Assembly: GCF_031877795.1 (NCBI RefSeq)
Contig: NC_133971.1
Span: 85,088,446 to 85,152,445 of the forward strand
Reading direction: 5' to 3'
Source of the DNA: Strix aluco
Taxonomy: Eukaryota > Chordata > Aves > Strigiformes > Strigidae
DNA length: 64,000 nt
A program made the position numbers and the translations under genes. Under the pieces are notes generated by a model, which did no database searches, was not told where the DNA came from, and was given only the letters and a program-made list of their open reading frames with translations. Positions 54,501 through 64,000 of this stretch are shown here, in pieces; the stretch's first letter is position 1; every line of letters begins with the position of its first letter.

Positions 54501-57500
54501 CAGACTGCCTGTGGTGCCGCTGACCTTGCCAGGCACCTCCCTGCCTGGAGCTCTGTGCAGGCAGCCTGGGGGGGGAGTGGGGAAGGGAAAGCTGTGATAA
54601 CCTCTGGCAGTCCCCATCCAGTCCAGGTGAGTATCTGGCTGTGATGTGCATGAGCATTTTCTGTCTCATGCTCAACATTTCTCATGGTGTGGAGCTGCCC
54701 AGAGAATTGGTGGGTGCTCCCTGCCTTCTGGGCTTCCTCCCTGGGTCTGCCAGGCTGGGGTTTGGCAGACTTTGCGGCTTGGTGTGCAGCACTTGGTGAC
54801 GTGTCTTCCCTGGGTGGCGTCACGGTTTCCTGTGCCTCTTGCGTGCTTGTTTCAGGTTCCTGCCACAGGGAAGCCTGTGGTTTGAGTAGTCTTCTGAAAA
54901 CCCCTCTTCTTCTGGGACAGTTGCACCGTTCCTTTGAGTTGCCTAGAAGCACCTCCTCTGTCTGTAGGTTTGGGGCTCTTTCCACGGTGCAGCCCTGTTT
55001 TCTAGCACTGAGGGGTGGTGAGACCCTTACCAGTGTGCCCTGTGCCAGCTCTGAGGACAGATATCTGTGGGGTGACAGGGACCCAGACATGCTGGTTCCT
55101 TGTGCCCCTCTTTGCTCTTTCCTGGAGAAACTGGCAAATAGGAACCCTGATGGCACTGCTTGTGGGTCTGTTCCAACCAGTTCCCTGCTTCCAGACAGCT
55201 CTGTTTGTGAAAAGAATCCCTTTTTCTGCTTTCAGTTAGCTCCTTTTTTTGCATATTCCCAAGATGCCATTTCCATAAAGACCCTGACAGCAGCAAGGAT
55301 GGCCTGGGATCTCATGAGAAATTCAAATGATGCATTGGCAGATGGGGGCCTCCATCTGTATCGCTTGTGGGAACTTGTCTGCCCATTTTCATGTAGACAG
55401 AGTCGTTAGACTCCAACCTTGCATGGGAAGAAAGAGATGTTCAGGGCCCCTCTTGTGGGTGATGTCACCACAGCGCCTGTGGTGTTGCAATACTGTACCG
55501 GTGACCTGGCCTTGGGCTCATTACTCTTCAAACAATTGGCCTCCCTCTTGCCCTCAGCTCTTCACAGAGGTTTGGTCCTTTGCTCACAGACGCAGCCACT
55601 CTGACATCTTGAGTGTTGGCTCCAAATTCCTCCTCTCATCCTCTTGTCTGCCTTGAGGTCCACGCATGGGGCCAAGGCTCCTGCTGGTTCCTCTCCAGGA
55701 GCCTTCCACAAGGAGGGCAGGCGCAGAGGAGGGGAAGCTTGCAGGGGTGCTTTTCTCTGTCTTGGTGTGCTGTGGGCAGGTTCCTAGAGGACAGGTCAGA
55801 GCTGCTGCCCTCCAGCTCGGTCCCCTGTCCCCAGTTGAACATCACGGCCAGGAGCGCGCAGGACGGCGGCTTCCTGGAGATGGAGCGGCTGCGGCTGAGC
55901 GGCTCCGTCACTGAGCACCCGCTGCCTGAGCTCAGCCCCGGCAGCAGCTACGTGGTGATGATGCAGGGGCTCACGGCTGCCGGAGCCGGGCCTGCGTCGC
56001 TGTGGGAGTTTCAGACCAACAGCTCGGGTAAGGCTCGCTGTGTCCTGGTGCCTCCAGGGTGGCCACAACGTGCACCCTGGCTGAGGCAGCTCTCCGTCCC
56101 CAGCCCTGTGGCCTTGTGGCCATCACCAAGGAGCCTGGGCACAGAGGAGCTGTGCTCTGCAGCCTGCACTGCCCGCGGCTGCCCCTGCTCCTCGCACAGC
56201 CCTTGCTGTTCTGCCCACAGATGCTCATCCCCCAGCTCTTCCCCTCCAGGCACCCCGCAGCCTCTTGACATCAGCTGCCACAGCGTCCGTGACATCTCCC
56301 CATCCCAAGGGACGGCAGTGCTTCCCCTCCATCCCATCTCTCGTCCCCCCGAGGTGGCGAGGTGAGTGCAGCCCCCAGCAGCTCTGCTCTCTGCAGCCCC
56401 AAGAGAGGTTTCGCCACTGGCAGCCTTTGCCTGCAGCCGCCCCCATCCCTCTCTCTCCATCCCTGTCCCCCCTGGCCCTCTCACCACCCCGCCTTGCAGG
56501 GAGCACCAGCTGATCGTGGCCGCCACGCACAACGGCACGGCGGTGGAAGGCGCCTGCTCAGGGGACCCACAGCCCTTCAACGCCAGCCATCAGCTGGGCG
56601 CCTACGTGGCCGCCGTGATCAACCTCACCACCCCCACGGACTTTGTGCTGGGCGAGGGGACCCGCGGGCAGGGTTTCCACAACGCTGCCCTCCAGCCGGG
56701 CTGGGACTACATGGCCCTTCTCCGCCTCGTCCGCCGCTCGCAGCAGGTACCTACCACGGGGGGCTCCTGCTCTCCGGGTCGCTGCCAGCCAGGGCCAGGA
56801 CCCTCGGCAGGGTCTATGGCGAGCAGCAGTGCCACACTGGCTCTGCTCCCAGCTCCTGTGCTGAGAGCCCGGGTGCCCTGGCAGGACAGTGCCCCAGGGT
56901 CCCTGGCCACAGCTGGGGCATTCGGTGGCCGTGGGTGGGGGGCATTTGGCCCCAGGGTTGGCAGTGGAGCAGGAGTGGCCTGAGCTCTCCCTCCTGTCTT
57001 CTCCAACAGGCAGAGAAGTTCACCTGCATCTGCTACAGCTTCTCTGTTGGTAAGTGGGGTCCTCACACCCTGTGCCCGAGTCCCTCTCCCACATGTTCAC
57101 TTTTTTCCCAGCCTGGCTGCTTTCCATGGAGAGGAGCTGGCTGAGCACAGGAGTGGTGGGGTCTCGTGGGGGGCAGAGGAAACCTTCTGTTTGCCATACG
57201 TGGGATGATCCTCCATCCTTGAAGAAACCTAAGCCAAGACACTCATCTACACCCTTGCATATACCCTTTGCTACTGTTGGAGCCATTGCCAGGACATGGC
57301 CCAGGCTGTGGCACCCACTCCTGGCTGTGTGTTAGCTGCAGGGTACCCTCCAGGCTCCTGGCGTGGGACTGTGATTGGGGTGGTTGTGCTGTTGGCACTC
57401 CTCCTCGTGTCTGCAGGGATTCTGTGGTTCGTGCTTTCCAGGTGAGTAGGAAGGTGACAGGTTCAGCAGGGCCATGGGAAGTGTCAGTCTTTTACTCAGG

Positions 57501-57563
57501 ACTTCCCTTTGCCTTTCCAGGAAAAGGAAGTCTTTGCCCAGCAAAACTAAGGAGGATAATTAA
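51590..57563 (+). CDS. Receptor 2: sushi x1, FN3-like x3, TM, short tail
   Basis: Paralogue of receptor 1. Exons: 51590-51701, 53200-53442, 53782-54072, 54389-54486, 55835-56027, 56250-56361, 56500-56746, 57010-57049, 57342-57441 and 57521-57563; in phase, 492 aa. The signal peptide has an LRFLLVLVSLWTAQG core. One sushi domain (38-118, most like sushi 2/3 of receptor 1) is followed by FN3-like domains at 119-215 and 216-312. An extra segment at 313-445, absent from receptor 1, includes ATHNGTAVEG and DFVLGEGTRGQGFHNAALQP, the pattern of the membrane-proximal part of R2-type receptor phosphatases. The TM spans about 453-476. The tail ends RKRKSLPSKTKEDN because the first tail tyrosine codon of receptor 1 (TAC) is TAA here. 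Likely a short-tailed partner or decoy. Confidence 0.85.
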
Positions 57564-58659
57564 AAAGGTAGGAAAATACAATTCCCTGGACCACCATCAC
57601 AGAAAGGACTGTAGGGATGAGTGACAGCTGGGAGTAGAGCAGAGATCTCCCAGGAGAGCCTGACCCTCAGGACAAACATCTGTTCATTATCTTCACTGAC
57701 TCGTTTCCCCATTTTCCCCAGCCTTCTGGTGCCAGGGGTGGTGGGGATGGCTCTGCCCCCTGAGCCCCAGGCAGCAGCAGAGCATGGCTCCAGGTAGTGC
57801 TTCCAGCCTGGAGCAGGGGCAGGGAAGAGCAGAGATGGGCATCCCAAAGGGTGGCTCATGGCTCAGCCCTCTGTGGGACCCACAGCTGTGTCATCCCTCC
57901 CAGGGGAGAGACCTGCTGGAAGAGGTCTCAGGAGGGTCAGGCTGAGGGATGCTGCTCTCACCTGGGCACCGTTGGGCACCTTCGGGGACCTGTGGTTGGG
58001 CATGTCTGGGATGAAGGGGTCGGGCTGTGGCAGGCACTGCCCTGTGCTCCAGCCTGTGCGCAGGCAGCTGTGGTGGTGTGAGCTCCCCAAGCAGCCAAAG
58101 GCACACAGCAGCCTCTGCCCTGGCTGCCTTTGGTCTCCACAGGTAAAGGTGGCCGGAGATCAGCCACTGCAGCCCCTGCCCAGGACTACAGGAGACATTT
58201 AGAGCAATGAAGGAGTGGAGAAGATGGGGAGGATGACCCCCAGCTCAGTGCTGACGACTTTTCTGTAACTGACCAGCACTGGGGGGTCCCATACAATTCA
58301 GCAAAGCAAGAGCAAAACAGGAGGCCAAGGAGGGTTGTGAGCTTTTTCTTTCCTCATCCCCTTCACCTCCCAGCTTTTGCTTACTGCTATTTTAAGGCCT
58401 TTGAATGTGACTCTCTGTAGTTCCTTTTTTTAGGCTTTGCTTTCATTTTTGCTTTCCTGGAAGCAGGAACTGTACTCTAGATTTCCCAATCCCCGACTCA
58501 CAGGGGCTCAGGCTGAGGGATGGCCCATGCTCCTGCCATGTCCTGGGTTCCCAACTCCTCTCCCCTCTCTGTCTGCTGATATTCAGCCAAACCCAGGGTT
58601 CTGCTGAAGCTTGGCCTGACTGGGCTGCCTTCGTGACTGTCTGCTCTGTCTGGACAATC
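57564..58659 (+). other. 3' UTR of receptor 2 with leftover tail exon
   Basis: Past the stop, the former coding frame leads to a usable donor at about 57569. 58143-58209, after an intact acceptor (GGTCTCCACAG), matches the last coding exon of receptor 1 (GGTAAAGGTGGC) and is still open to a TGA. The middle tail exon with YENL and YCVI is not found. These are remains of a longer ancestral tail. Confidence 0.6.
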
Positions 58660-58665
58660 AATAAA
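58660..58665 (+). terminator. Polyadenylation signal of receptor 2
   Basis: AATAAA in GACAATCAATAAAGGCTTG, followed by a GT-rich TTGTGATTTGG downstream element. Confidence 0.8.
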
Positions 58666-59074
58666 GGCTTGTGATTTGGAGGGCCTGCCTGCCCCACTAC
58701 AGCTCCTGTCTGGTCCCCTCATTGCCCTTGTGGGGTCACACCTCCCTGCAGGGACCTAACTGTGCCCTGTTGAGGGGAGGCCACGAGCAGGGCTGCTGTG
58801 ACCCCCTGTCCCCAAATAGTGCCTGAGAGCCTTTCTGACCCCCAGACCTGTGCTGGGCAGCTCTCATGTGAGTTTGGATGGGGTGCGTGGTGGGAATCAG
58901 TGAAGGGTGATGTCCTTCAATGCATATCTTGGGCAGGAGTGTATTCTGTGCCCATGCTGTGGCCAGAGCGGGGTGACCTGTGTGCTTTCAGCTCCTTTGC
59001 AGCCTCTGTGCCAGGTCAAACCTGGAAGAAAAGTGAAGATCGGAGGTCACCACCACCATGGCCAGCACAGAGTC

Positions 59075-59080
59075 TTTATT
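59075..59080 (-). terminator. Probable polyadenylation signal of the PTPR gene
   Basis: TTTATT on the plus strand reads AATAAA on the minus strand, about 800 nt past the PTPR stop. It leaves roughly 400 nt between the convergent ends of this gene and receptor 2. Confidence 0.6.
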
Positions 59081-59877
59081 GGTGAGACACAGAACAGAGC
59101 CATGGGGTCGGTCCTGGCTCTGAGGCCCCTTGCCCTTGAGCAGCAAAGGCAGAAATAGTCTCTGTGGTGCAGCAGCCCCTGCCAGAACAGCATCCAGGAT
59201 ACCTAAATTGAGCCACTACAACCTGGGATTACCATGGTGGAGCCAGACAGGCTGGTGAGGGAGCGTCTCTGGAGCTGGCAGGGCTGTAGCACCTGGATCA
59301 GCATCAGGAAGATGGAGCTCCACGAAGGAGTTGTGTGGGGTAGGAAGGACCAGGCTAGCCCCACAGGACTAAGGATTGTCCCTCCCTTGGCTCTTGTTGG
59401 CCTTGGGCTTCATGCTTCTCCCAAAGTAGGACAAATAGCCTGTGCTCCTGAGCCCCATGGATCTTACAGTGGTTTGATGCTCCCCTGGCAAAACAGTTTG
59501 GGTGTAGGTGGAGCTACCCCCACTCTCCCTGGGGCTGTCTGAAGGACAAGGATCATGGATGGGACAGCTGGTTCTCTTAATCCCCGGCAGACAGATCAAG
59601 TTCTGGTGCCTCTTCTCTGCTCTGCATAGTCAGGCTGTGAGTCCAGGTAAGTTTCTGTGCAAACTCTGGGCAAAGGGTCAGATTCTGGCTTCAAACCCTG
59701 ACCACAATTTGGAGACAGTTCAGACTGTGCTCTCCAGCCACAGAGGACCCTTGGGGTGGCTTTTCAGGGGAGTAAAGCATCTTGGGGCTGTGCACATCCC
59801 TCTCATCTCCTCTGGTTTCTGGATGGAAGGCTGCCAAGAGTCAAAGTCCTGGCCACAGATGGGCTGTGGCAATGCCT

Positions 59878-62800
59878 CTACTTGAAATTCCCATAGGTTT
59901 CAAATGAATTCAAGTAGCTGAGGGCTAGTTCGTAGCAGAGCCCATACTGATCCTGTGGACAGAAGGATGCACGTGAGAACCTGGTACACGAACACCTGCA
60001 GTGGAAGGCCAGCCTTGGTTGCCAACAGCTTCCTGAGCAGGCCAGGTGCAGGTACAGACCACTCTCCTCCTCCCAGTTAGAGCCCGCCTTCCCCTGCTGT
60101 AGCTGAGGGCTGGGCTACCCCAATGCTGGAGCCAGGTGGTCTTGGGAGGAGAGCCAGCATCCATGGCATGAAGCATCTGCTGCTCACTCCCATCTGGGGT
60201 GCTCACCCTAGGAAGGCCTCTAGCACCCAGACAGGGTGGTGAGGTGGGTTCAGGAGAAGTGCCTGAGCACCCACGAGTGCAGCCCCCTGCTGAGCAGGCC
60301 AGGTGGACCAGAAAGGGGCAACTCAGTCTGCAGGATGCTTTGGTGCCCATCCGGTTCTGCAGAACCTGCCCCTGAGTGAGTGGGTATCTCTCAGCGGCAG
60401 AAAATAGGGTTTTCAGAGGTCTCATCATCCCCCTGGATGATCTGAGCACACAGGTGCTAGGGCAGCTTCCGGAAGAGTCCAGGCTTTGGCTCTTGCTCTG
60501 GTGTTGCCATCCTGGCTGGATTTGAAGTCAGCACCTACCACATCTTTAACCAGTTGTCTCCGCCGCCTCTTCAGCATCCTCACAGCCTGGGATACATCCA
60601 CCAGCCCTTCACTTTGGATCTGCTCACACAGGAAACTAGCAGCACAGAAGATCCCGCTCCGACTGGCACCATCCCTGCGGAGGAGAGCAAGGGGAGAGTC
60701 ACTTGCTTTGGGATCACCTGGGAGGGCTGAGTCTCAGAGGTGTTCCACTAGACATGCAGGCTCTCAGGATGATCTTGTCCACAGATCCTGCACCCAGCCA
60801 GCCTCCACAGGGAAGCCTTCCTCCCTGAACACAGCTGAATTCCTGTCCATATGTCCACCCAAGATGGAGCTGTGATCCAAGTTCACTGACGCAGCCTGGG
60901 CTGAGCCAGCTCTGTGCTGCAGTTGCTCCTCTGAGAGACATCACTCACCAGCAGGTGACGAGGATATGACCATCTTGGCTCTGCCGATGGTGTGTCTCCA
61001 CCTTCCCTAGCAGGCTGATGATTGTGGCAGGGTGTGGAGGAAGACGGTGCTGCATGGGCCAGTCCTTCAGTTGCCAGAACCGGACTTCCAGTGCAGACTT
61101 CTTGGGCTAGTGGGGAAGAAGGACAGCGGGTTGGACAGAGAAGAAACCCACTGGCTTCATGGAGGGAAGGGCAGGACAGTGTGTGTCAGTCCTGGCTCAG
61201 CCATGCACACTGGATCAAGGGAGCAGCTCCGCAGTGGGATGGCTCAGTCCCAGCCTTTGCCTTTCTCCATGGAGTGCTCTGAGACTGGCAGATGGACAGA
61301 GCATGAGATAAGAGCTGAGCACCAGGTGCTGCTCAGAGTGAGGCCAGTCCAGCGCCCAGATACCTGTAATAGCTGTCCCCATCCACGAACCACCACTGAG
61401 ATGCACAAACTCTATCCACGGCTGCTGTCCTCCAAGTTAGAAAGGTACACAAATGTACCTCTGCTTGCAAACTCACCGTCTTGGGACTAACCTCTCTCTC
61501 AGGCAAAAGGCTGTGCTCTGGCCAGTGCCCTTATTGGACCACATCCAACCCCTCTGACTGCTGTGGCCTCTGCCATCCCTAGCTGTGACTTTGACCCAAA
61601 ATCCTGCTGATGCTGGAGCCTGGCCAGTCCTCCCAGCTCTTGCAAAGGCTGTTCTCAAAGGACTTTGCCATCTCCGTGCAAAGAGCACACCTGCTGCCTG
61701 TTGGTGAGGGCAAGCGTCCAGGCTGTGAAGCCAGCTCCGGGCTCCTCTGAGATCAGGTGGACGTGGAAACGGCCATATGCAGCTTCACCCTGGGTGGGCC
61801 AGAACTCCACGTATGTCTAGGGGGGGAGATAGCACATGATCACACACAGCCCCAGCCTGCACACGTGGCAGAGCTCAGCACCTCGCGTGAGCGTGCTCAC
61901 ACCAGCCCCTCGCCCACACGCCATGTGGGTGCTCTGCCTTGCTGTTTGCTGGGGACCAACCCACAGTGCTGCAGCCAGAAAAATAACACTCCTGTGGAGA
62001 GGACACCTGGGCAGCGGTAAGCAAAACTTGAGGGATGGTGCCTTGCTGTGAGACTGGGGACAGACCACCACTGTAGTGCCATGGTGGTGGGTCTGCCTGT
62101 CAGCAGGACTCTCCCAGGTGGAGCCCACAGGCCTGCAGTGGGGTCCTGCAGCAAGCAGGGGTCTCAGGAGAAGAGCTGTGTGGGGGCAAAGGCAGAAAGC
62201 ACACTGCCCGGCCCCATGGGGAGCCAGGAGAGGGGAGGGCTACGCGTGGGCTGCTGACCTTGTCCAGCTCCTGGAGCTGGTTCAGCACAACCACTGATGT
62301 GCAGGTGTAATCCCAGACCAGAGACCAAAAATCCACCAGTGTGGTGGGGAGAGGCAGCTGAGTGACGATGAGTCTGTCCTCCTCGCTGTATGTCTGCAAA
62401 ACACACCGGGTGTGAGGGGAGGAAAAGATCACAAAATCCACACCTTGAGAGCCTCTCTGACAGTGGGGGTGGCTCCCCGCCTCCCTGCAGCCAGGGGTCT
62501 GCAGGGCTGGGACAGAGCCCGAGGAGAGGCAGGGCACCCCAGCCCTGCTCAGAGCAGGCTGACACCCTGCTGCCCCCTCAGCTCATCACACCCGGGCTCT
62601 GCTCCCAGCAGGCAAAGACCAGCCGCTGTGAAGCAGCCTGCTGAGTTGCCTGTGCAGGCAGGGCTTAGGCTGATCGCGGGGGCCATCTCCTGGCAGCAGG
62701 GTCCCAGCCGCTGGGAAGCAGTCACTGTGAAGAAGTCTCAGGGCTGGGACACCTCAAACAAGGGTAACGTGGTCTACCCCTGCCTTGAGCAGTGGTGCCC

Positions 62801-63969
62801 AGGGGGGTCTCTGTTGCTCTCAGCAGCTCCCACCCCCGGCTGGGGCTGGAGCCTTACGTTGGCAAACACGGCGTTGATGTAACCTGGCGAGCCATCCATG
62901 TTCAGCGAGGACATCAGGATGGGCCGGCAGGAATCCGCTGTGGAGGCAAGGCGCAAAGAGAGGGACATGATGAGCTATCCTTTTTCTGTATGGAGGCATG
63001 GGGCTTTCCCTGCAAGCGGTGGGGTCACTGTGGCTCCCTGGGGCACGGGCTGGAGAGGCTTGGATGAACAGGCACCACCAGCCCCATGGCTATGAAAGCT
63101 CAGGGCTGCCTGACACAGGATGTCCAAATCCCCATGGGCAGAGGCACAGAGGTGCAGCAGTTAGGAGGGTGGCCTCATCATTACTCCCTGATGCCTCATG
63201 TGGGCTCCTCCACTGGGAAAGATGAGACCCAGGGACATGTTTGTCCCTGGTATGCCCCATGAATACGTGCCTCCAGCAAGCCCACAAGGAAGACGGGATG
63301 GGATCTTGCTCCCATGGAGGGACCAACCTAATATATATTTATGACCGAACAGAAAATGATGATTGGACCTTGGGCAAAACCTGCCAGTTGCATGGTGCTG
63401 GGGAGGGAAGCAGCAGGGGAGCATCATCCCCCCTTGCTGCTCTCAGGTGCTGGGCTGCAGAGCAAGGGGCTGCCCAGCCCTTCCAGTGGTACCTGGCAGG
63501 ATCCCTGGCTTGCGGTTCTTGGGCTGGTTGCTGGGTTTCTCTGCTTCTCTGCATGGCAGCAGTTGGAACAACTCGGAAAACTTCTGCAGGGCCTGTAGGG
63601 ATGGTTCATCCAAGCAAGTCCTGCCTGCCAGCTCCTCCCCTTCCTCAGCCACCCCAGAGAAATTTTCCCCATCTCCATCCCACAGCTGAGGAGGGCAGCA
63701 GTAGCGGGGAGGCACCACAGACCAGCCCCACAGCACCAGACCCAGTGCACCAGATCCTGATGGTACCTTGAACTCCTTCTCAAGGACATTGTTGTGCCTT
63801 GAGGTCTCAGATTCTTGAAGGCAGTGGATATGGCTGGTGATGCTCTCCACTGGGACCCCGGTGCTGCCGCAGAGCAAGCCTTCGAGCAGCACCTCGTAGA
63901 GGAAGGTGTACTGCTCCTGCATGAGGACATGGGTCAGCTGCACAGTCTGGAGCAGCTCTATGAAGAGCT
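59878..63969 (-). CDS. Receptor tyrosine phosphatase, D2 half (5' part outside)
   Basis: Partial gene entering from the right edge. Minus-strand exons: 63767-63969, 63493-63592, 62858-62937, 62259-62393, 61691-61816, 60949-61106, 60539-60674 and 59878-59952, all in phase, 336 codons visible plus stop. The first exon is the end of domain 1 plus linker (QEQYTFLYEVLLEG, LLCGSTGVPVES). Domain 2 follows: KNRK, GSPGYINAVFAN, DFWSLVWDYTCTSVVVLNQL, EFWPTQGEAAYGRF, then DWPMQHR and VTCWDGASRSGIFC, ending DQYGLCYELALSYLNSF. The DYxCTSVVxLN and WPM features fit D2 of R2B enzymes (PTPRU and relatives). WPD is WPM and HC is TC, although Cys and Arg of CX5R remain, so D2 is probably catalytically dead, as usual for second domains. 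The exact orthologue is uncertain. Confidence 0.9.
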
Positions 63970-64000
63970 CTGGGACTCCAGACCACCAGCTCACCGGCAT

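Overview
The window looks like avian genomic DNA, probably Z-linked because CD72 and TESK1 lie on the Z in chicken; that placement is recalled, not read here. Genes are split into short exons by compact GT-AG introns. CD72 and TESK1 converge tail to tail as they do in mammals. Two LTRs of bird endogenous-retrovirus type are present. No species can be named from the sequence alone.

Left block (1-13 kb): three copies of CD72, the type II C-type-lectin-like inhibitory co-receptor of B cells. Copy A (503-2740, +) is a pseudogene. Copy B (5565-7816, -) has an intact splice model of 316 aa. Copy C (9487-12819, +) has an intact model of 339 aa. A and B form a head-out inverted pair. They are almost identical from the first coding exon to the middle of the second lectin exon, then diverge sharply. 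That is the mark of gene conversion that spared the ligand-binding end of the lectin domain. An LTR with its primer-binding site lies in the spacer, with an orphan CD72 5'-flank segment.

Middle (14.4-26.7 kb): TESK1 on the minus strand in ten exons (690 aa predicted), with a 6.9-kb first intron, a CpG-island promoter and a 3' UTR ending near 14.45 kb. About 10 kb to its right holds no gene I can support, only a minisatellite and one isolated ZNF143-type promoter motif near 29.75 kb.

Right block (37-64 kb): two related type I membrane receptors on the plus strand that I cannot match to a named gene. Receptor 1 (38967-48539) has a signal peptide, four sushi domains, two fibronectin-III-like domains, a transmembrane helix and a tail with three evenly spaced tyrosine motifs (YTEL, YENL, YCVI). 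Receptor 2 (51590-57563) has one sushi domain and three FN3-like segments, the last resembling the membrane-proximal region of receptor tyrosine phosphatases. Its tail is cut short by a stop exactly where receptor 1 has its first tail tyrosine. A dead exon 1 (37030-37141) and an orphan 3' end (about 50.27-50.87 kb) show the family was larger. A convergent receptor tyrosine phosphatase gene (59878 to beyond 64000, -) shows its degenerate second phosphatase domain, closest to the R2B class (PTPRK/M/T/U).

The most interesting possibility is that the sushi-FN3 receptors are phosphatase-free relatives of the neighbouring PTPR. They would form a long-tailed/short-tailed pair beside another expanding immune receptor family, CD72.
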